Assembly: GCA_934256705.1 (NCBI GenBank)
Contig: CAKQPF010000008.1
Coordinates: forward strand, 1 to 64,000
DNA length: 64,000 nucleotides
DNA from: an uncultured Prevotella sp.
GTDB taxonomy: Bacteria; Bacteroidota; Bacteroidia; Bacteroidales; Bacteroidaceae
Reading direction: 5' to 3'
This document shows positions 9,065 to 17,819 of this stretch, one piece after another. Within the stretch, counting starts at the first letter, position 1, and every line of letters starts with the position of its first letter. The notes beneath the pieces were generated by a model. It did no database searches. It was not told the origin of the DNA and saw only the letters and a program-made list of their open reading frames with translations. The position numbers and the translations under genes are program-made.

Positions 9065-10336
9065 TTACAGATCTTTTCCGATGTCGCGTCTGAAATACTT
9101 GTCGGTGAAAAGAATCTTCTGAGCCTCTTCGAAAGACTTCTTCAAAGCCTCATCCTTATCCTTTCCATAGGAACTTACAGCGATGACGCGTCCGCCATTT
9201 GTCACTACCTGATCGTCCTTCAGCGCTGTTCCGGAATGGAACACTATACTTCCATTGACATTTTCGATGCCTGTGATAGGATAGCCTTTCTTGTATTCCT
9301 GTGGATAACCACCACTTACGAGCATTACGCAGACAGCGGCCCGCTCGTCAAACTCAATCTTTCTCTCATCGAGATTGCCCTCTGCCACGCCTTCAAAGAG
9401 GTCCACGATGTCGCTCTTGAGGCGGAGCATCACGCTCTCTGTCTCAGGATCACCCATACGGCAGTTGTATTCTATCACCATCGGTTCGCCCTTCACGTTG
9501 ATAAGGCCGAAGAAGATGAATCCCTTATAGTCGATGTTTTCCTCAGCAAGTCCCTCTACTGTTGGGCGGATGATGCGGTCCTCTACCTTCTGCATCCACT
9601 CCTTCGTAGCGAAAGGCACTGGCGTTACGCTGCCCATACCTCCGGTATTGAGTCCTGTATCGCCTTCTCCGATGCGCTTGTAGTCCTTTGCCTCAGGGAG
9701 AATCTTGTAGTTCTTGCCGTCAGTAAGCACAAAGACTGAGCACTCTATGCCTGAGAGGAATTCCTCGATAACCACGCGGCTGGAAGCATTTCCGAACATA
9801 CCGCCGAGCATTTCCTTGAGTTCCTTCTTGGCTTCTTCGAGAGTATCGAGGATGAGCACGCCCTTTCCGGCGCAGAGTCCGTCAGCCTTGAGGACATAAG
9901 GAGCCTGGAGTGTCTCCAGGAATTTGAGTCCTTCCTCCAGATGTTCTCCGTCGAAAGTCTCGTAAGCGGCAGTAGGAATACTGTGACGCTTCATGAAAGC
10001 TTTGGCAAAATCCTTGGAACCTTCGAGCACGGCACCTGCCTTTGACGGACCGATAACAGGGACAGAGCATGTGCGAGCATCATTCTTCAGGTCATCATAA
10101 ATGCCTTTCACGAGCGGATCCTCAGGACCTACCACTACCATATCCACTTTATTATCAGCAATAAAACACTTAATTGCCTCAAAGTCATCAGCCTTCATTG
10201 CCACGTTCTCGCCGCAATCAGCCGTTCCTGCATTACCGGGAGCAATGAAAAGATTGTCACATTTCGGACTTTGAGCTATCTTCCAAGCGAGAGCATGCTC
10301 ACGTCCACCGCTTCCAAGTAATAAAATCTTTGCCAT
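9065..10336 (-). CDS. purD: Phosphoribosylamine--glycine ligase (GARS)
   Basis: Cytosolic ATP-grasp enzyme that joins glycine to 5-phosphoribosylamine, the second step of de novo purine synthesis. The 423 residues match the usual length. The N-terminus LLLGSGGREHALAWK is the family hallmark; VVGPEDPL, the ATP-grasp lysine region PYVLKADGLCAGKGV and the metal-binding end VIEYNCRMGDPET are all present and intact. No other pur genes are nearby, so it appears to be transcribed alone or with the upstream DPP-IV gene. The 186-base leader contains long inverted repeats. Confidence 0.97.
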   Translation of the reverse strand: MAKILLLGSGGREHALAWKIAQSPKCDNLFIAPGNAGTADCGENVAMKADDFEAIKCFIADNKVDMVVVGPEDPLVKGIYDDLKNDARTCSVPVIGPSKAGAVLEGSKDFAKAFMKRHSIPTAAYETFDGEHLEEGLKFLETLQAPYVLKADGLCAGKGVLILDTLEEAKKELKEMLGGMFGNASSRVVIEEFLSGIECSVFVLTDGKNYKILPEAKDYKRIGEGDTGLNTGGMGSVTPVPFATKEWMQKVEDRIIRPTVEGLAEENIDYKGFIFFGLINVKGEPMVIEYNCRMGDPETESVMLRLKSDIVDLFEGVAEGNLDERKIEFDERAAVCVMLVSGGYPQEYKKGYPITGIENVNGSIVFHSGTALKDDQVVTNGGRVIAVSSYGKDKDEALKKSFEEAQKILFTDKYFRRDIGKDL

Positions 10337-10522
10337 AATCTAATTGAGTTTGTTGTTTTTATATATAGAACCAAGTTTCTGAAAACGACCATTTTGCCAC
10401 ATCACCGGCAGTCTTTCTGACTCTTGAAATGCAATGACTGACTGCAAGCCAGACACTGTTCAAGCTCATGTTTCCCCCGATGATGTGACAAAAGTCAGAA
10501 TCCGAAAATCGAATTTTCAGAT
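10337..10522 (-). promoter_or_regulatory. Structured purD leader with nested inverted repeats
   Basis: Bases 10392-10408 and 10477-10493 pair imperfectly over 17 bp (TTTTGCCACATCACCGG with its near-complement). Inside them CTTGAA and TTCAAG pair again. A separate GAAAAT-CGA-ATTTTC palindrome at 10503-10517 lies right after the DPP-IV stop and could end that transcript. The remainder is the untranslated leader of purD. It does not match the purine-riboswitch consensus that I know. Confidence 0.45.
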
Positions 10523-12739
10523 TTATTTCTTGCCGATAGGCTTGAGATAATCCTCGAAGTAGCGTGTAATTCTCTCGTGGAGGTGTACGCTCTTGTGTCC
10601 TGCCATGTTGTGACCTTCACCTGGATAAGCGAAGAAATCAGGCTGAGTGCCAGCCTCGCTACAAGCATTGAGGAACATAAGTGCATGCTGTGGCACCACG
10701 GTAGGGTCGTTCATACCGATGATGATCTGGAGACGACCTTTGAGATTCTTTGCCTTGTCGAGCAGAGAAGTCTGCTTGTAGCCTTCCGGATTGGTCTGTG
10801 GAGTGTCCATATAGCGTTCGCCATACATCACCTCATACCATTTCCAGTCGATTACCGGACCTCCGGCAACGCCTACCTTGAACACGTCAGGATAGTTTGT
10901 CATCAGAGAGATGGTCATGAATCCGCCGAAGCTCCATCCATGCACGCCGAGTCTGTCTGCATCCACGTAAGGGAGAGTCTTGAGGAAGTTGACGCCGCAC
11001 ATCTGGTCCTTCATCTCTTCCTGACCGAGGTGGCGGAATGTAGCCTGCTCAAACTCCTTACCACGGTTTTCTGATCCGCGGTTGTCCACGATGAATACGA
11101 TGTAGCCCTTCTGAGCCATGTAAGTCTCCCAAGAGCGTGAAGCCCAATGCCAAGAGGCATCTACATTGTGTGCATGAGGACCTCCATATACGTAAACCAC
11201 TGTAGGATACTTCTTTGTCTCATCGAAATCAGCAGGGCGAACCAAGCGATAGTAGAGGTCTGTCACACCATCAGCAGCCTTGATAGTGCCGCTAAGGAAC
11301 TGTGGTATCTTGTATCCCTTCCAAGGGTCAGCAGCTGTGAGGATATTCCAAGACTTCTTTGTCTGGGTATTGGTGAGCTCCATGTTGTGTGGAACAGTAG
11401 GCTCGGTGTAGTTATCTACGAAATAAAGTCCGGAAGCAGAGAGGGAAGCATTGTGTACGCCACGTCCATTGTCGAGGAGAGTGCGCTTGCCTGTCTCAAT
11501 GTTTACTGCATAGACATTCATCTGAAGAGGATTAGCCTCATTGCTAAGGATAATCACAGACTTTGTCTTTTTGCAGAAACCGAAGATTTCTCTTACTACA
11601 AACTGACCCTTAGTAATCTGCTTGAGCATCTTGCCTTCGGTGTTCATGAGATAGAGGTGCATATATCCGTCCTTCTGGCTCCAGAGAATAAACTTGCTGT
11701 TGTCCCATGGGAGGAAAGAAATAGGATGCTGTGGCTCTACATATTTCTTGTCGCTCTCTTCGTAGAGTGTGCGCATTTTCTCACCTGTAGTAGCCGAATA
11801 CTGGTCGAGAGTGGCGTGGTTCTGGTCGCGGTTCACCTCAAAGAGATAGATTGACTTGCCGTCAGGAGCCCACTCTATGTTAGTGAAATAGCGGTCAGTA
11901 GGGTCACCTACCTTGAGATAAATAGGCTTTGCGTCAGCACCGGCATTGATGTCATATACTCCTACTGTCACCTTGTGGCTTGTCATGCCTGCCATAGGAT
12001 ATTTATCAGGAGCATACTGAGCGCAGCGCTGGAAGAGGTCCACCTGTGGATAGTCTGTCACCATGCTCTGGTCCATGCGGTAGAAGGCAATCTTCTGTCC
12101 GTCAGGTGACCAGTAAGTGCCCTTCTTGATGCCGAATTCATCACGGTGAACTGCCTTGCCATATACGATTTCACGGCTTCCGTCGTGATTGGAGAGTTCC
12201 TTTGTGGTGCCATCTGCAAAGGTGAGATAGAGGTTATCATCCTTGAGCATCACGTCAGCACGGCTCTTCTCATTCCATTCCAGCGAACCTCTACGGTCCT
12301 GGCTCCACACCAATTTCTTGGCTTTGAAGTCCACGAGAATACGATTCTTTCCGCTTGGCAGAAGCACGAGTGGCTTGTCAGCGTATGGGAAACGGCTGTA
12401 GAGCAGTGACTTTACCTCGTCCTTGCCTGACAGATTTGCCCAAGCATTGATTTCATTGAGGGTGAAAAGCTGCTTTTGGGTGCCTTTCACCTTATTTATA
12501 ATAGAGACAGACTCCACCTCCTGGCGAATGAGTTCGTCGCCCCACCATGTGAGATAGCGGGTCTCAGCACGCATATTCCAGAAGTTTGTGCCGCCAAAGT
12601 TGAGGTCTTCGAGCGTAAAGAGCTTCTCATTATTCACCTGTCGGCTGTCTGCTGCAGAGCCGGCTCCTGCATTTTGCGCCATAATCATACCTGAGGTACA
12701 GAGCATAAGAGTGGCAAGTAATGTTTTAATCTTCTTCAT
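10523..12739 (-). CDS. Dipeptidyl peptidase IV family serine protease (S9B)
   Basis: A 738-residue exported prolyl dipeptidyl peptidase. The start MKKIKTLLATLMLC at 12739 gives a signal peptide ending near AQ-NAGAG; a longer frame from 13048 only reads the tail of the methyltransferase gene in another frame. The N-terminal beta-propeller (DPPIV_N) is followed by the alpha/beta hydrolase domain with GWSFGG (nucleophile Ser603), Asp678 in GMNDP and His710 in GEGHN. It removes X-Pro or X-Ala dipeptides from peptides in the periplasm, supporting amino-acid foraging. Its first 14 bases overlap the end of the upstream methyltransferase gene, implying coupled translation. Confidence 0.95.
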   Translation of the reverse strand: MKKIKTLLATLMLCTSGMIMAQNAGAGSAADSRQVNNEKLFTLEDLNFGGTNFWNMRAETRYLTWWGDELIRQEVESVSIINKVKGTQKQLFTLNEINAWANLSGKDEVKSLLYSRFPYADKPLVLLPSGKNRILVDFKAKKLVWSQDRRGSLEWNEKSRADVMLKDDNLYLTFADGTTKELSNHDGSREIVYGKAVHRDEFGIKKGTYWSPDGQKIAFYRMDQSMVTDYPQVDLFQRCAQYAPDKYPMAGMTSHKVTVGVYDINAGADAKPIYLKVGDPTDRYFTNIEWAPDGKSIYLFEVNRDQNHATLDQYSATTGEKMRTLYEESDKKYVEPQHPISFLPWDNSKFILWSQKDGYMHLYLMNTEGKMLKQITKGQFVVREIFGFCKKTKSVIILSNEANPLQMNVYAVNIETGKRTLLDNGRGVHNASLSASGLYFVDNYTEPTVPHNMELTNTQTKKSWNILTAADPWKGYKIPQFLSGTIKAADGVTDLYYRLVRPADFDETKKYPTVVYVYGGPHAHNVDASWHWASRSWETYMAQKGYIVFIVDNRGSENRGKEFEQATFRHLGQEEMKDQMCGVNFLKTLPYVDADRLGVHGWSFGGFMTISLMTNYPDVFKVGVAGGPVIDWKWYEVMYGERYMDTPQTNPEGYKQTSLLDKAKNLKGRLQIIIGMNDPTVVPQHALMFLNACSEAGTQPDFFAYPGEGHNMAGHKSVHLHERITRYFEDYLKPIGKK

Positions 12740-14279
12740 TATCACGGTAATTAGATTTGTATTTTCCATCACGCTTACCGCCCTTGCCGCCGAAAGGTTT
12801 TCCTCCACGGCCTCCATCGCGCTTGCCATACGGCTTTCTGTCGCCACGGTCGGAGCGGTCATACTTCTTGTCTTCACGGTCAAAGCGTCTGTCACCACGG
12901 TCGAAACGCTTCTCGCCACGGCCTTCCTTATCATCACGTGAGAAGCGCTTGCGCTCGTTTTCCTTGCGTTCTGCTTCCCTGCGGCGTTCCAATGAGAGGA
13001 ACTTGAATGAGCGGATGTCCTGCTCATTGTTTTCTTCTTCCTCGTCAATGCGTTTCAAGAACTCACGGTTCTTGCGGAAACGGTGCTTTTCTGCCATCTG
13101 GCGCTTTTCCTCTTCGGTCTTCACCACGCCGCCTTCGGCACGGAATTCCTTGTAACTGCCGTCGAAAAGGCTGTACTTGCGGAACTCGCATTCCAGCGAA
13201 CCGTTGTACAAAGGCACCTTGATGCTTGGCTTGAGACGTATCTGCTCGAAGCACTCCTGACGGTAACTGAGAATCCATGCCTCGTTGTCCTTGAAGTTCT
13301 TCTTCAGTTTGTCACCGATCATCTTGTAGAAAGCGAGGAGGTTTGGCGTAGAGATACGCTCGCCGTATGGTGGGTTTGTCACCATGATAGCCTTCTCAGG
13401 ATGTCCTTTGAAGTCGTTGAAATCAGCCTGCTCGATGCTTACCTCATTGGTAAGTCCGGCTGCACGCACATTGATGGCAGCGGTATTGACTGCCTTCATA
13501 TCGATGTCGTAGCCGTAGATGGTATGCTCAAACTCGCGCTCCTTTGAGTCATCATTGTAGATTTCATCAAAGAGGTCAGCGTCAAAGTCAGGCCATTTCT
13601 CGAAAGCGAACTCCTTGCGGAATACGCCCGGAGAGATATTGCGGGCTATGAGAGCCGCCTCGATAACGATGGTGCCTGAACCACACATCGGGTCAATGAG
13701 GTCACACTCGCCCTTCCAGCCAGTCATGAGTATCATACCAGCCGCAAGTACCTCATTGAGAGGTGCTTCGACGCTCTCCTGACGATAGCCTCTGCGATGC
13801 AGTGACTCACCACTTGAGTCGAGAGAAACGGTAGCCTCACCCTCTGAGATATGGATGTTGATGCGGATATCCGGACTGGTCACAGAGATATTAGGGCGTG
13901 TTCCGGTCTTCTCGCGAAACTGATCCACGATGGCATCCTTCACCTTATAGGTCACGAAGCGGGAGTTGCGGAAGTCGTCCGAATAGACAACGGAATCGAC
14001 CGAGAATGTCTTTCCCTCGCCGATGTACTCGCTCCAGTCTATCTTCTGCACCTCATCATAGACCTCCTCTGCCGATGTTGCCGCGAATGAAGCTATCGGC
14101 TTGAGGATGCGGATTGCAGTGTGCAACTGGAAGTTGGCACGATACATCATCTCCTTGTCACCGGTGAAACTCACCATTCGGCGACCTTTCTCTACATTGT
14201 TGGCTCCAAGTTCGGTCAGTTCCTGTGCCAATACATCTTCCAGACCCATGAAGGTCTTGGCTATCATTTTAAATTCCAT
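12726..14279 (-). CDS. RlmL/RlmK-like 23S rRNA guanine-N2 methyltransferase with charged tail
   Basis: A 517-residue cytosolic enzyme. An N-terminal ferredoxin-like and THUMP RNA-binding region (about 1-165) is followed by a class I SAM methyltransferase domain with motif I DPMCGSGT (196-203) and the catalytic NPPYGER (302-308) typical of guanine-N2 methylation, as in RlmL (m2G2445). The last hundred or so residues are unusual: low-complexity Arg/Asp/Gly/Lys (RFDRGDRRFDRED, GGRGGKPFGGKGGK), a flexible RNA-binding extension. The ATG at 14279 gives MEFKMIAKTF, the expected start. It follows the cysE-like gene by 23 bases and overlaps the DPP-IV gene by 14. Confidence 0.93.
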   Translation of the reverse strand: MEFKMIAKTFMGLEDVLAQELTELGANNVEKGRRMVSFTGDKEMMYRANFQLHTAIRILKPIASFAATSAEEVYDEVQKIDWSEYIGEGKTFSVDSVVYSDDFRNSRFVTYKVKDAIVDQFREKTGTRPNISVTSPDIRINIHISEGEATVSLDSSGESLHRRGYRQESVEAPLNEVLAAGMILMTGWKGECDLIDPMCGSGTIVIEAALIARNISPGVFRKEFAFEKWPDFDADLFDEIYNDDSKEREFEHTIYGYDIDMKAVNTAAINVRAAGLTNEVSIEQADFNDFKGHPEKAIMVTNPPYGERISTPNLLAFYKMIGDKLKKNFKDNEAWILSYRQECFEQIRLKPSIKVPLYNGSLECEFRKYSLFDGSYKEFRAEGGVVKTEEEKRQMAEKHRFRKNREFLKRIDEEEENNEQDIRSFKFLSLERRREAERKENERKRFSRDDKEGRGEKRFDRGDRRFDREDKKYDRSDRGDRKPYGKRDGGRGGKPFGGKGGKRDGKYKSNYRDNEED

Positions 14280-14302
14280 ATATGTTTTTTGGTTTCTTCT
14301 TT

Positions 14303-15202
14303 TTAGTCTCGTGAAGTCTTATATAGTTTTGATTCCGGCATCACGTCCTCCGTCACCCATACGCTTGCACCGATGACAGAGCCTTTTCCTATCGTAATCC
14401 TGCCCAGTATCGTGGCGTTGCTATACACCACCACATCGTCTTCCAATATAGGATGGCGCGCAATACCCTTGATAGGATTGCCGTAGGCATCGAGAGGGAA
14501 CGACAAGGCTCCGAGCGTTACGCCCTGATAGAGCTTCACATTGTCGCCTATGATGCAGGTAGCTCCTACCACCACACCTGTTCCGTGGTCGATAGTGAAA
14601 TGATGTCCTATCGTGGCACCTGGATGAATGTCGATACCTGTCTCGGAATGAGCAAGTTCGGTAATCATCCTTGGGATGAGCGGCACGCCGAGAAGGTACA
14701 GTTCGTGCGCCACTCTGTAATTGACGAGTGCCTTTATGACAGGATAACATGATATAATCTCACCGAAACTTTCCGCCGCCGGATCGCCCGTATAGGCGGC
14801 CTCCACGTCTGTGGCAAGTACCGAACGTATCTGCGGAAGTCGCGAGATGAGTATGTTGGTGATTTCCTTTGCTTTAGCTCTTCTTACCTGCTTGGTCTGC
14901 TGTTCCTCTTCGTATTCGTCGGAGAAGCACAGGCCCGCAAGCACTTGGTCGCACAGTTTCTTGTGCAACCTCTCAAGGTCCACACCGATATGGTAAGGCA
15001 ATGTCCTCCTGTTGACCGACGATTGGCCATAGTAACCGGGAAAGAGGATTCCTCTTGCCAACTGTATTATCTCGGACAGCGCATCATTTGACGGCAGTGG
15101 ATTGCCCTCCTGGTGCTGGTGAAACAAGCCTTTAAGTGACTCATCGGCTGACAGTTGTGACACTGTCTCTGTAAGTATATGTGTTGTGCTGGTTGGTGCC
15201 AT
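14303..15202 (-). CDS. cysE: Serine O-acetyltransferase (SAT, EpsC-like)
   Basis: Makes O-acetylserine from serine and acetyl-CoA, the committed step of cysteine synthesis. The 299 residues hold an alpha-helical N-terminal region and a left-handed beta-helix of hexapeptide repeats. The signature runs IDIHPGATIG, then FTIDHGTGVVVG with the catalytic Asp-His, then IGDNVKLYQGVTLGALS; the C-terminal coil is present. Length matches the longer EpsC type common in Bacteroidota. The gene begins a likely operon with the methyltransferase gene 23 bases downstream. A -7 box TACCTTTG lies 27 bases upstream of the start. Confidence 0.93.
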   Translation of the reverse strand: MAPTSTTHILTETVSQLSADESLKGLFHQHQEGNPLPSNDALSEIIQLARGILFPGYYGQSSVNRRTLPYHIGVDLERLHKKLCDQVLAGLCFSDEYEEEQQTKQVRRAKAKEITNILISRLPQIRSVLATDVEAAYTGDPAAESFGEIISCYPVIKALVNYRVAHELYLLGVPLIPRMITELAHSETGIDIHPGATIGHHFTIDHGTGVVVGATCIIGDNVKLYQGVTLGALSFPLDAYGNPIKGIARHPILEDDVVVYSNATILGRITIGKGSVIGASVWVTEDVMPESKLYKTSRD

Positions 15203-15228
15203 TGAAATACAAAACGATTTTTCAGGTT

Positions 15229-15236
15229 ACAAAGGT
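15229..15236 (-). promoter_or_regulatory. Promoter -7 box (TACCTTTG) for cysE operon
   Basis: The minus strand reads TACCTTTG here, a match to the Bacteroidota -7 consensus TAnnTTTG, placing the transcript start about 20 bases before the ATG at 15202. The -33 TTTG is poorly conserved (a CTTG lies roughly in place). Confidence 0.45.
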
Positions 15237-15916
15237 ACAAAAATATATGAACACAAGAAAGCATTCAACGGAAAAAATAATTATTTTTCCGATTTATCAT
15301 GATAATTTTATTATCAAGGGTGTGGAAAAACGGGGTTTGCACGCACTTTTCCCATCATTTGAAGCCGCAAATTCCGTTTGGCGAAAAGAAAGCGATATCC
15401 TTTGGCTGGCAACGAGAAGAAAATGGAAAAACAGAACAGTTTCAATTTGAAAGCAAGCTTTTCGACCTGAGATTACCGCCTTTTCAAACGCCACAAATCG
15501 CCTTATTACGATGCAAAAGCATAGTTATTACCTTGTAAAAGCATAGATATTGCATCCTAATATCTTAGTTATTACCCTCCAATATCATAGCTTTTGCCTC
15601 CACACAACGCAAAAATCGCCTTTTTACAGCATTTCCACAGAATACCGGAAATCACGCATCCCGAATTTGGCACCTTAGAGCCATTCTAACGGGTTCAACC
15701 CCTTTTCTGGACCACTACTCCACCCCAACCCTTTTCGACGGTGATTTTGACAGCCCATCTCCAGTAGTGCCGAAGTCCTATTTTATGCTGTGGAAAAATA
15801 GAACATTTCGGTTTTCCGCTTTCAATCAGAAACAACGATACTAAAAGAAGTCGTCAATCTGCTCTCTCCGCAGAAGACGCTAACCTGACAGAAGGACGGC
15901 AAACAAGCCAAGAGGC
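15237..15916. other. Long intergenic region
   Basis: About 680 bases without a convincing gene. Short frames at 15181-15538 have no recognisable features and cross the promoter region. The segment contains the second 22-bp phased array (15508-15597). The rest is unremarkable, with a short GGGTTCAACCCC palindrome near 15690 that resembles a tRNA T-arm but has no matching acceptor or anticodon arms. Confidence 0.6.
15508..15597. repeat. 22-bp phased repeat array, locus B
   Basis: The core word CATAG or CTTAG begins at 15520, 15542, 15564 and 15586, exactly 22 bp apart. Units read AAAAGCATAGTTATTACC and variants and carry GTAA...TTAC ends, so each is a partial palindrome. It is the same family as the arrays near 1000 and 26700. 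Confidence 0.85.
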
Positions 15917-17287
15917 TCATGGTATAGGTTCCAATTCCGGCAGTATCACAGGCTCTTCACGCAGTCCATTATCAAGAAACATACAATAATATATAGGCAG
16001 GTAAGTCACGCCATTTCTGCAAAAGACCTCCCGTTCATTTGAAAACACTATCGCATTCTTTATACCATATTCAGGCGTTTGAAGAAAATTAGTCAGAGCA
16101 CTGTGCTCGGTATAGTCCTTTCCCGACTTTATCTCCAATGGAAGTGCCGTCAGATTGTCGTAATCATCAATCAGAAAGTCAACCTCGCCTTTCTTTTTAT
16201 TGTCGTAATAATACAACTTAAAACCATGTGCGGCAAGTTCCTGAGCAACAACAGATTCATACACAGTGCCAAGATTGATGCTCTTGATGTCCATCAGCAC
16301 CGCATTCACATTCAAATCATAAAGGATATTCGTCAGCAAACCTACATCATTAAGATATAATTTCATAAGTTTCTTCTGCTCTGATTCCACAAGAGGAAAG
16401 CGCGGATTGCTGATGGCAGACACCTCCAATGCAACACCGGAATTGGTCAGATACTCAAATTCATCGGCATAATCCGAATAAGACTTTCCTGTTTTGCCTT
16501 CGATATTCTTATATACGATGCGCTTCTTCTTGTTCTCCAGATTACTTGGAACCAAATCATAAATCTTCCTTATCTTCAGTTTATGCTCCTCATCATATTG
16601 CGATGCGTCAATACGATAGAGATTATGAATATCACTGTGAGTCCTCCTGACACGGAGCATATTCCTGTCTGCAAGGTAATTATTTACCGCTTCCGGCAAT
16701 CCGCCTACGAGAAGATAGTACTGAAAGCGCTTCAGCAGAAGATTATGCGTGTTCTCATCAAGCGACTTTCGGCAAATGTAGCTTTTCCGTATGTTGGCTA
16801 TCCACTCCTTGCCTACGCCTGTAGCCCACAGGAATTCCTCAAAATCAAGAGGATACATCTGCTCTATCGCCACGCTTCCAAGCGGCACCGAGGGCGTCTG
16901 AGCCAAGGCTACGCCCAACTGAGAACCGCTTGCTATAAAGCGGTAACGGGACTCCTGATTGAGAAATTTGAGCATTGTCATCAAGTGTGGATAACTCTGT
17001 ATCTCATCCAGAAAGACCAACGTATCGGTATTGTCGCCTAAAGGCGTAGGACAGTAATTGCTCAATCGCATATATAAATCATCCGTGGTGCGCACATCTG
17101 CAAACACCTTGTCGCCTTCGATGTCCTCTTTGAGATTGATTTCCACAAAATGAGGGAACAATTTCTGCCCGACGTAACGGATAAGATAAGACTTTCCTAT
17201 CTGTCGCGCTCCGTTTACGAGGAGGATCTTATTGCGTTCTTCTGTGAGAAACTTTGTCAGGTACGAGGTGAATTTACGTTCAAGCAT
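15917..17287 (-). CDS. AAA (AAA_14) plus DUF4143 ATPase
   Basis: A 456-residue protein of the large family that joins an AAA_14 P-loop domain to a C-terminal DUF4143 domain with a restriction-endonuclease-like fold. Walker A is GARQIGKS (26-33), Walker B TLVFLDEIQ, and a sensor-like IASGSQ follows. DUF4143 ends with GEVDFLI and LPLEIKSGKDY, which resemble PD-(D/E)XK residues. Family members have no settled function; they occur in many copies in Bacteroidota and archaea and are suspected of roles in defence or mobile DNA. It stands alone, with a -7 box TACTTTTG at 17313-17320 and a 33-bp tandem repeat just upstream. The paralogue at 37926 is only distantly similar. Confidence 0.9.
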   Translation of the reverse strand: MLERKFTSYLTKFLTEERNKILLVNGARQIGKSYLIRYVGQKLFPHFVEINLKEDIEGDKVFADVRTTDDLYMRLSNYCPTPLGDNTDTLVFLDEIQSYPHLMTMLKFLNQESRYRFIASGSQLGVALAQTPSVPLGSVAIEQMYPLDFEEFLWATGVGKEWIANIRKSYICRKSLDENTHNLLLKRFQYYLLVGGLPEAVNNYLADRNMLRVRRTHSDIHNLYRIDASQYDEEHKLKIRKIYDLVPSNLENKKKRIVYKNIEGKTGKSYSDYADEFEYLTNSGVALEVSAISNPRFPLVESEQKKLMKLYLNDVGLLTNILYDLNVNAVLMDIKSINLGTVYESVVAQELAAHGFKLYYYDNKKKGEVDFLIDDYDNLTALPLEIKSGKDYTEHSALTNFLQTPEYGIKNAIVFSNEREVFCRNGVTYLPIYYCMFLDNGLREEPVILPELEPIP

Positions 17288-17312
17288 AGTCGGATTGTTT
17301 ATATTGATTGCT

Positions 17313-17320
17313 ACAAAAGT
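17313..17320 (-). promoter_or_regulatory. Promoter -7 box (TACTTTTG) for the AAA/DUF4143 gene
   Basis: The minus strand reads TACTTTTG 26 bases upstream of the ATG at 17287. The -33 half is not well conserved. Confidence 0.4.
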
Positions 17321-17350
17321 ACGATTTTTCTTTTAGAAAACCAAGGATAA

Positions 17351-17507
17351 ATCCACTTATTCCGATTATTTAACATCATTATTACCCACTTATTCCGTTC
17401 CTGAAGCACCATTTTTACCCACTTATTCCATTTTTCAAGCACCGGTTTCACCCACTTATTCCGTTTTTCAAGCGCAGTTTCCACCCACTTATTCCGTTTT
17501 GATGCAG
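17351..17507. repeat. 33-bp tandem repeat, 4.7 units
   Basis: Units start at 17351, 17384, 17417, 17450 and 17483, exactly 33 bp apart. Each opens with ACCCACTTATTCCG (first copy ATCCACTTATTCCG) and has a variable end often containing CAAGCACC. It lies just upstream of the AAA/DUF4143 promoter, so it could influence that gene. No unit is long or conserved enough for CRISPR, and there are no unique spacers. Confidence 0.9.
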
Positions 17508-17734
17508 AAAAACAACCAGTTGCTTTGGCAATACAAAAGTATATAATCCCATGAGAGAATGGATTCTTTCGACTATCGATTCCTACAAAGCAAGCCTCCG
17601 GGAAGGGACAAATGGCGTTCCTGCCTCTTCGCTACAGCTCAAAAATCATTTAACACAAGCAAAAATGAAACAAAAAATCAATGTTCCACATCTATAAATT
17701 TAGTTAAATCCTCTCCTCTTTAATAATTTATTAT

Positions 17735-17800
17735 TATCTTTGCAGAGTATTTTTCAACCTGTGACGGTAAAATATAAATCGGCATGGTTTTACCCGTCAC
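17735..17800 (+). promoter_or_regulatory. Promoter -7 box and leader hairpin of the nucleotidyltransferase gene
   Basis: TATCTTTG (17735-17742) is a good -7 box. Just downstream GTGACGGTAAAA (17761-17772) pairs with TTTTACCCGTCAC (17788-17800) with one bulged base and a 15-base loop. An upstream in-frame ATG at 17784 sits inside the loop, while the preferred start at 17820 is 19 bases past the stem. The hairpin could act as a translational switch. Confidence 0.5.
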
Positions 17801-17819
17801 CCAAAGATTTGGCAAGACA

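Noticed and set aside
8767..9093. Plus-strand frame with three peptide repeats
   Set aside because: Produced by the 108-bp tandem repeat, whose length is a multiple of three; it also runs into purD on the other strand.
12757..13155. Arg/Ser-rich plus-strand frame
   Set aside because: It is the antisense reading of the low-complexity tail of the methyltransferase.
15660..15730. Possible tRNA around GGGTTCAACCCC
   Set aside because: Only a T-arm-like palindrome is present; acceptor, D and anticodon arms cannot be formed.
17351..17507. Possible CRISPR array
   Set aside because: Units are contiguous 33-bp tandem repeats without unique spacers, and no cas gene is present.
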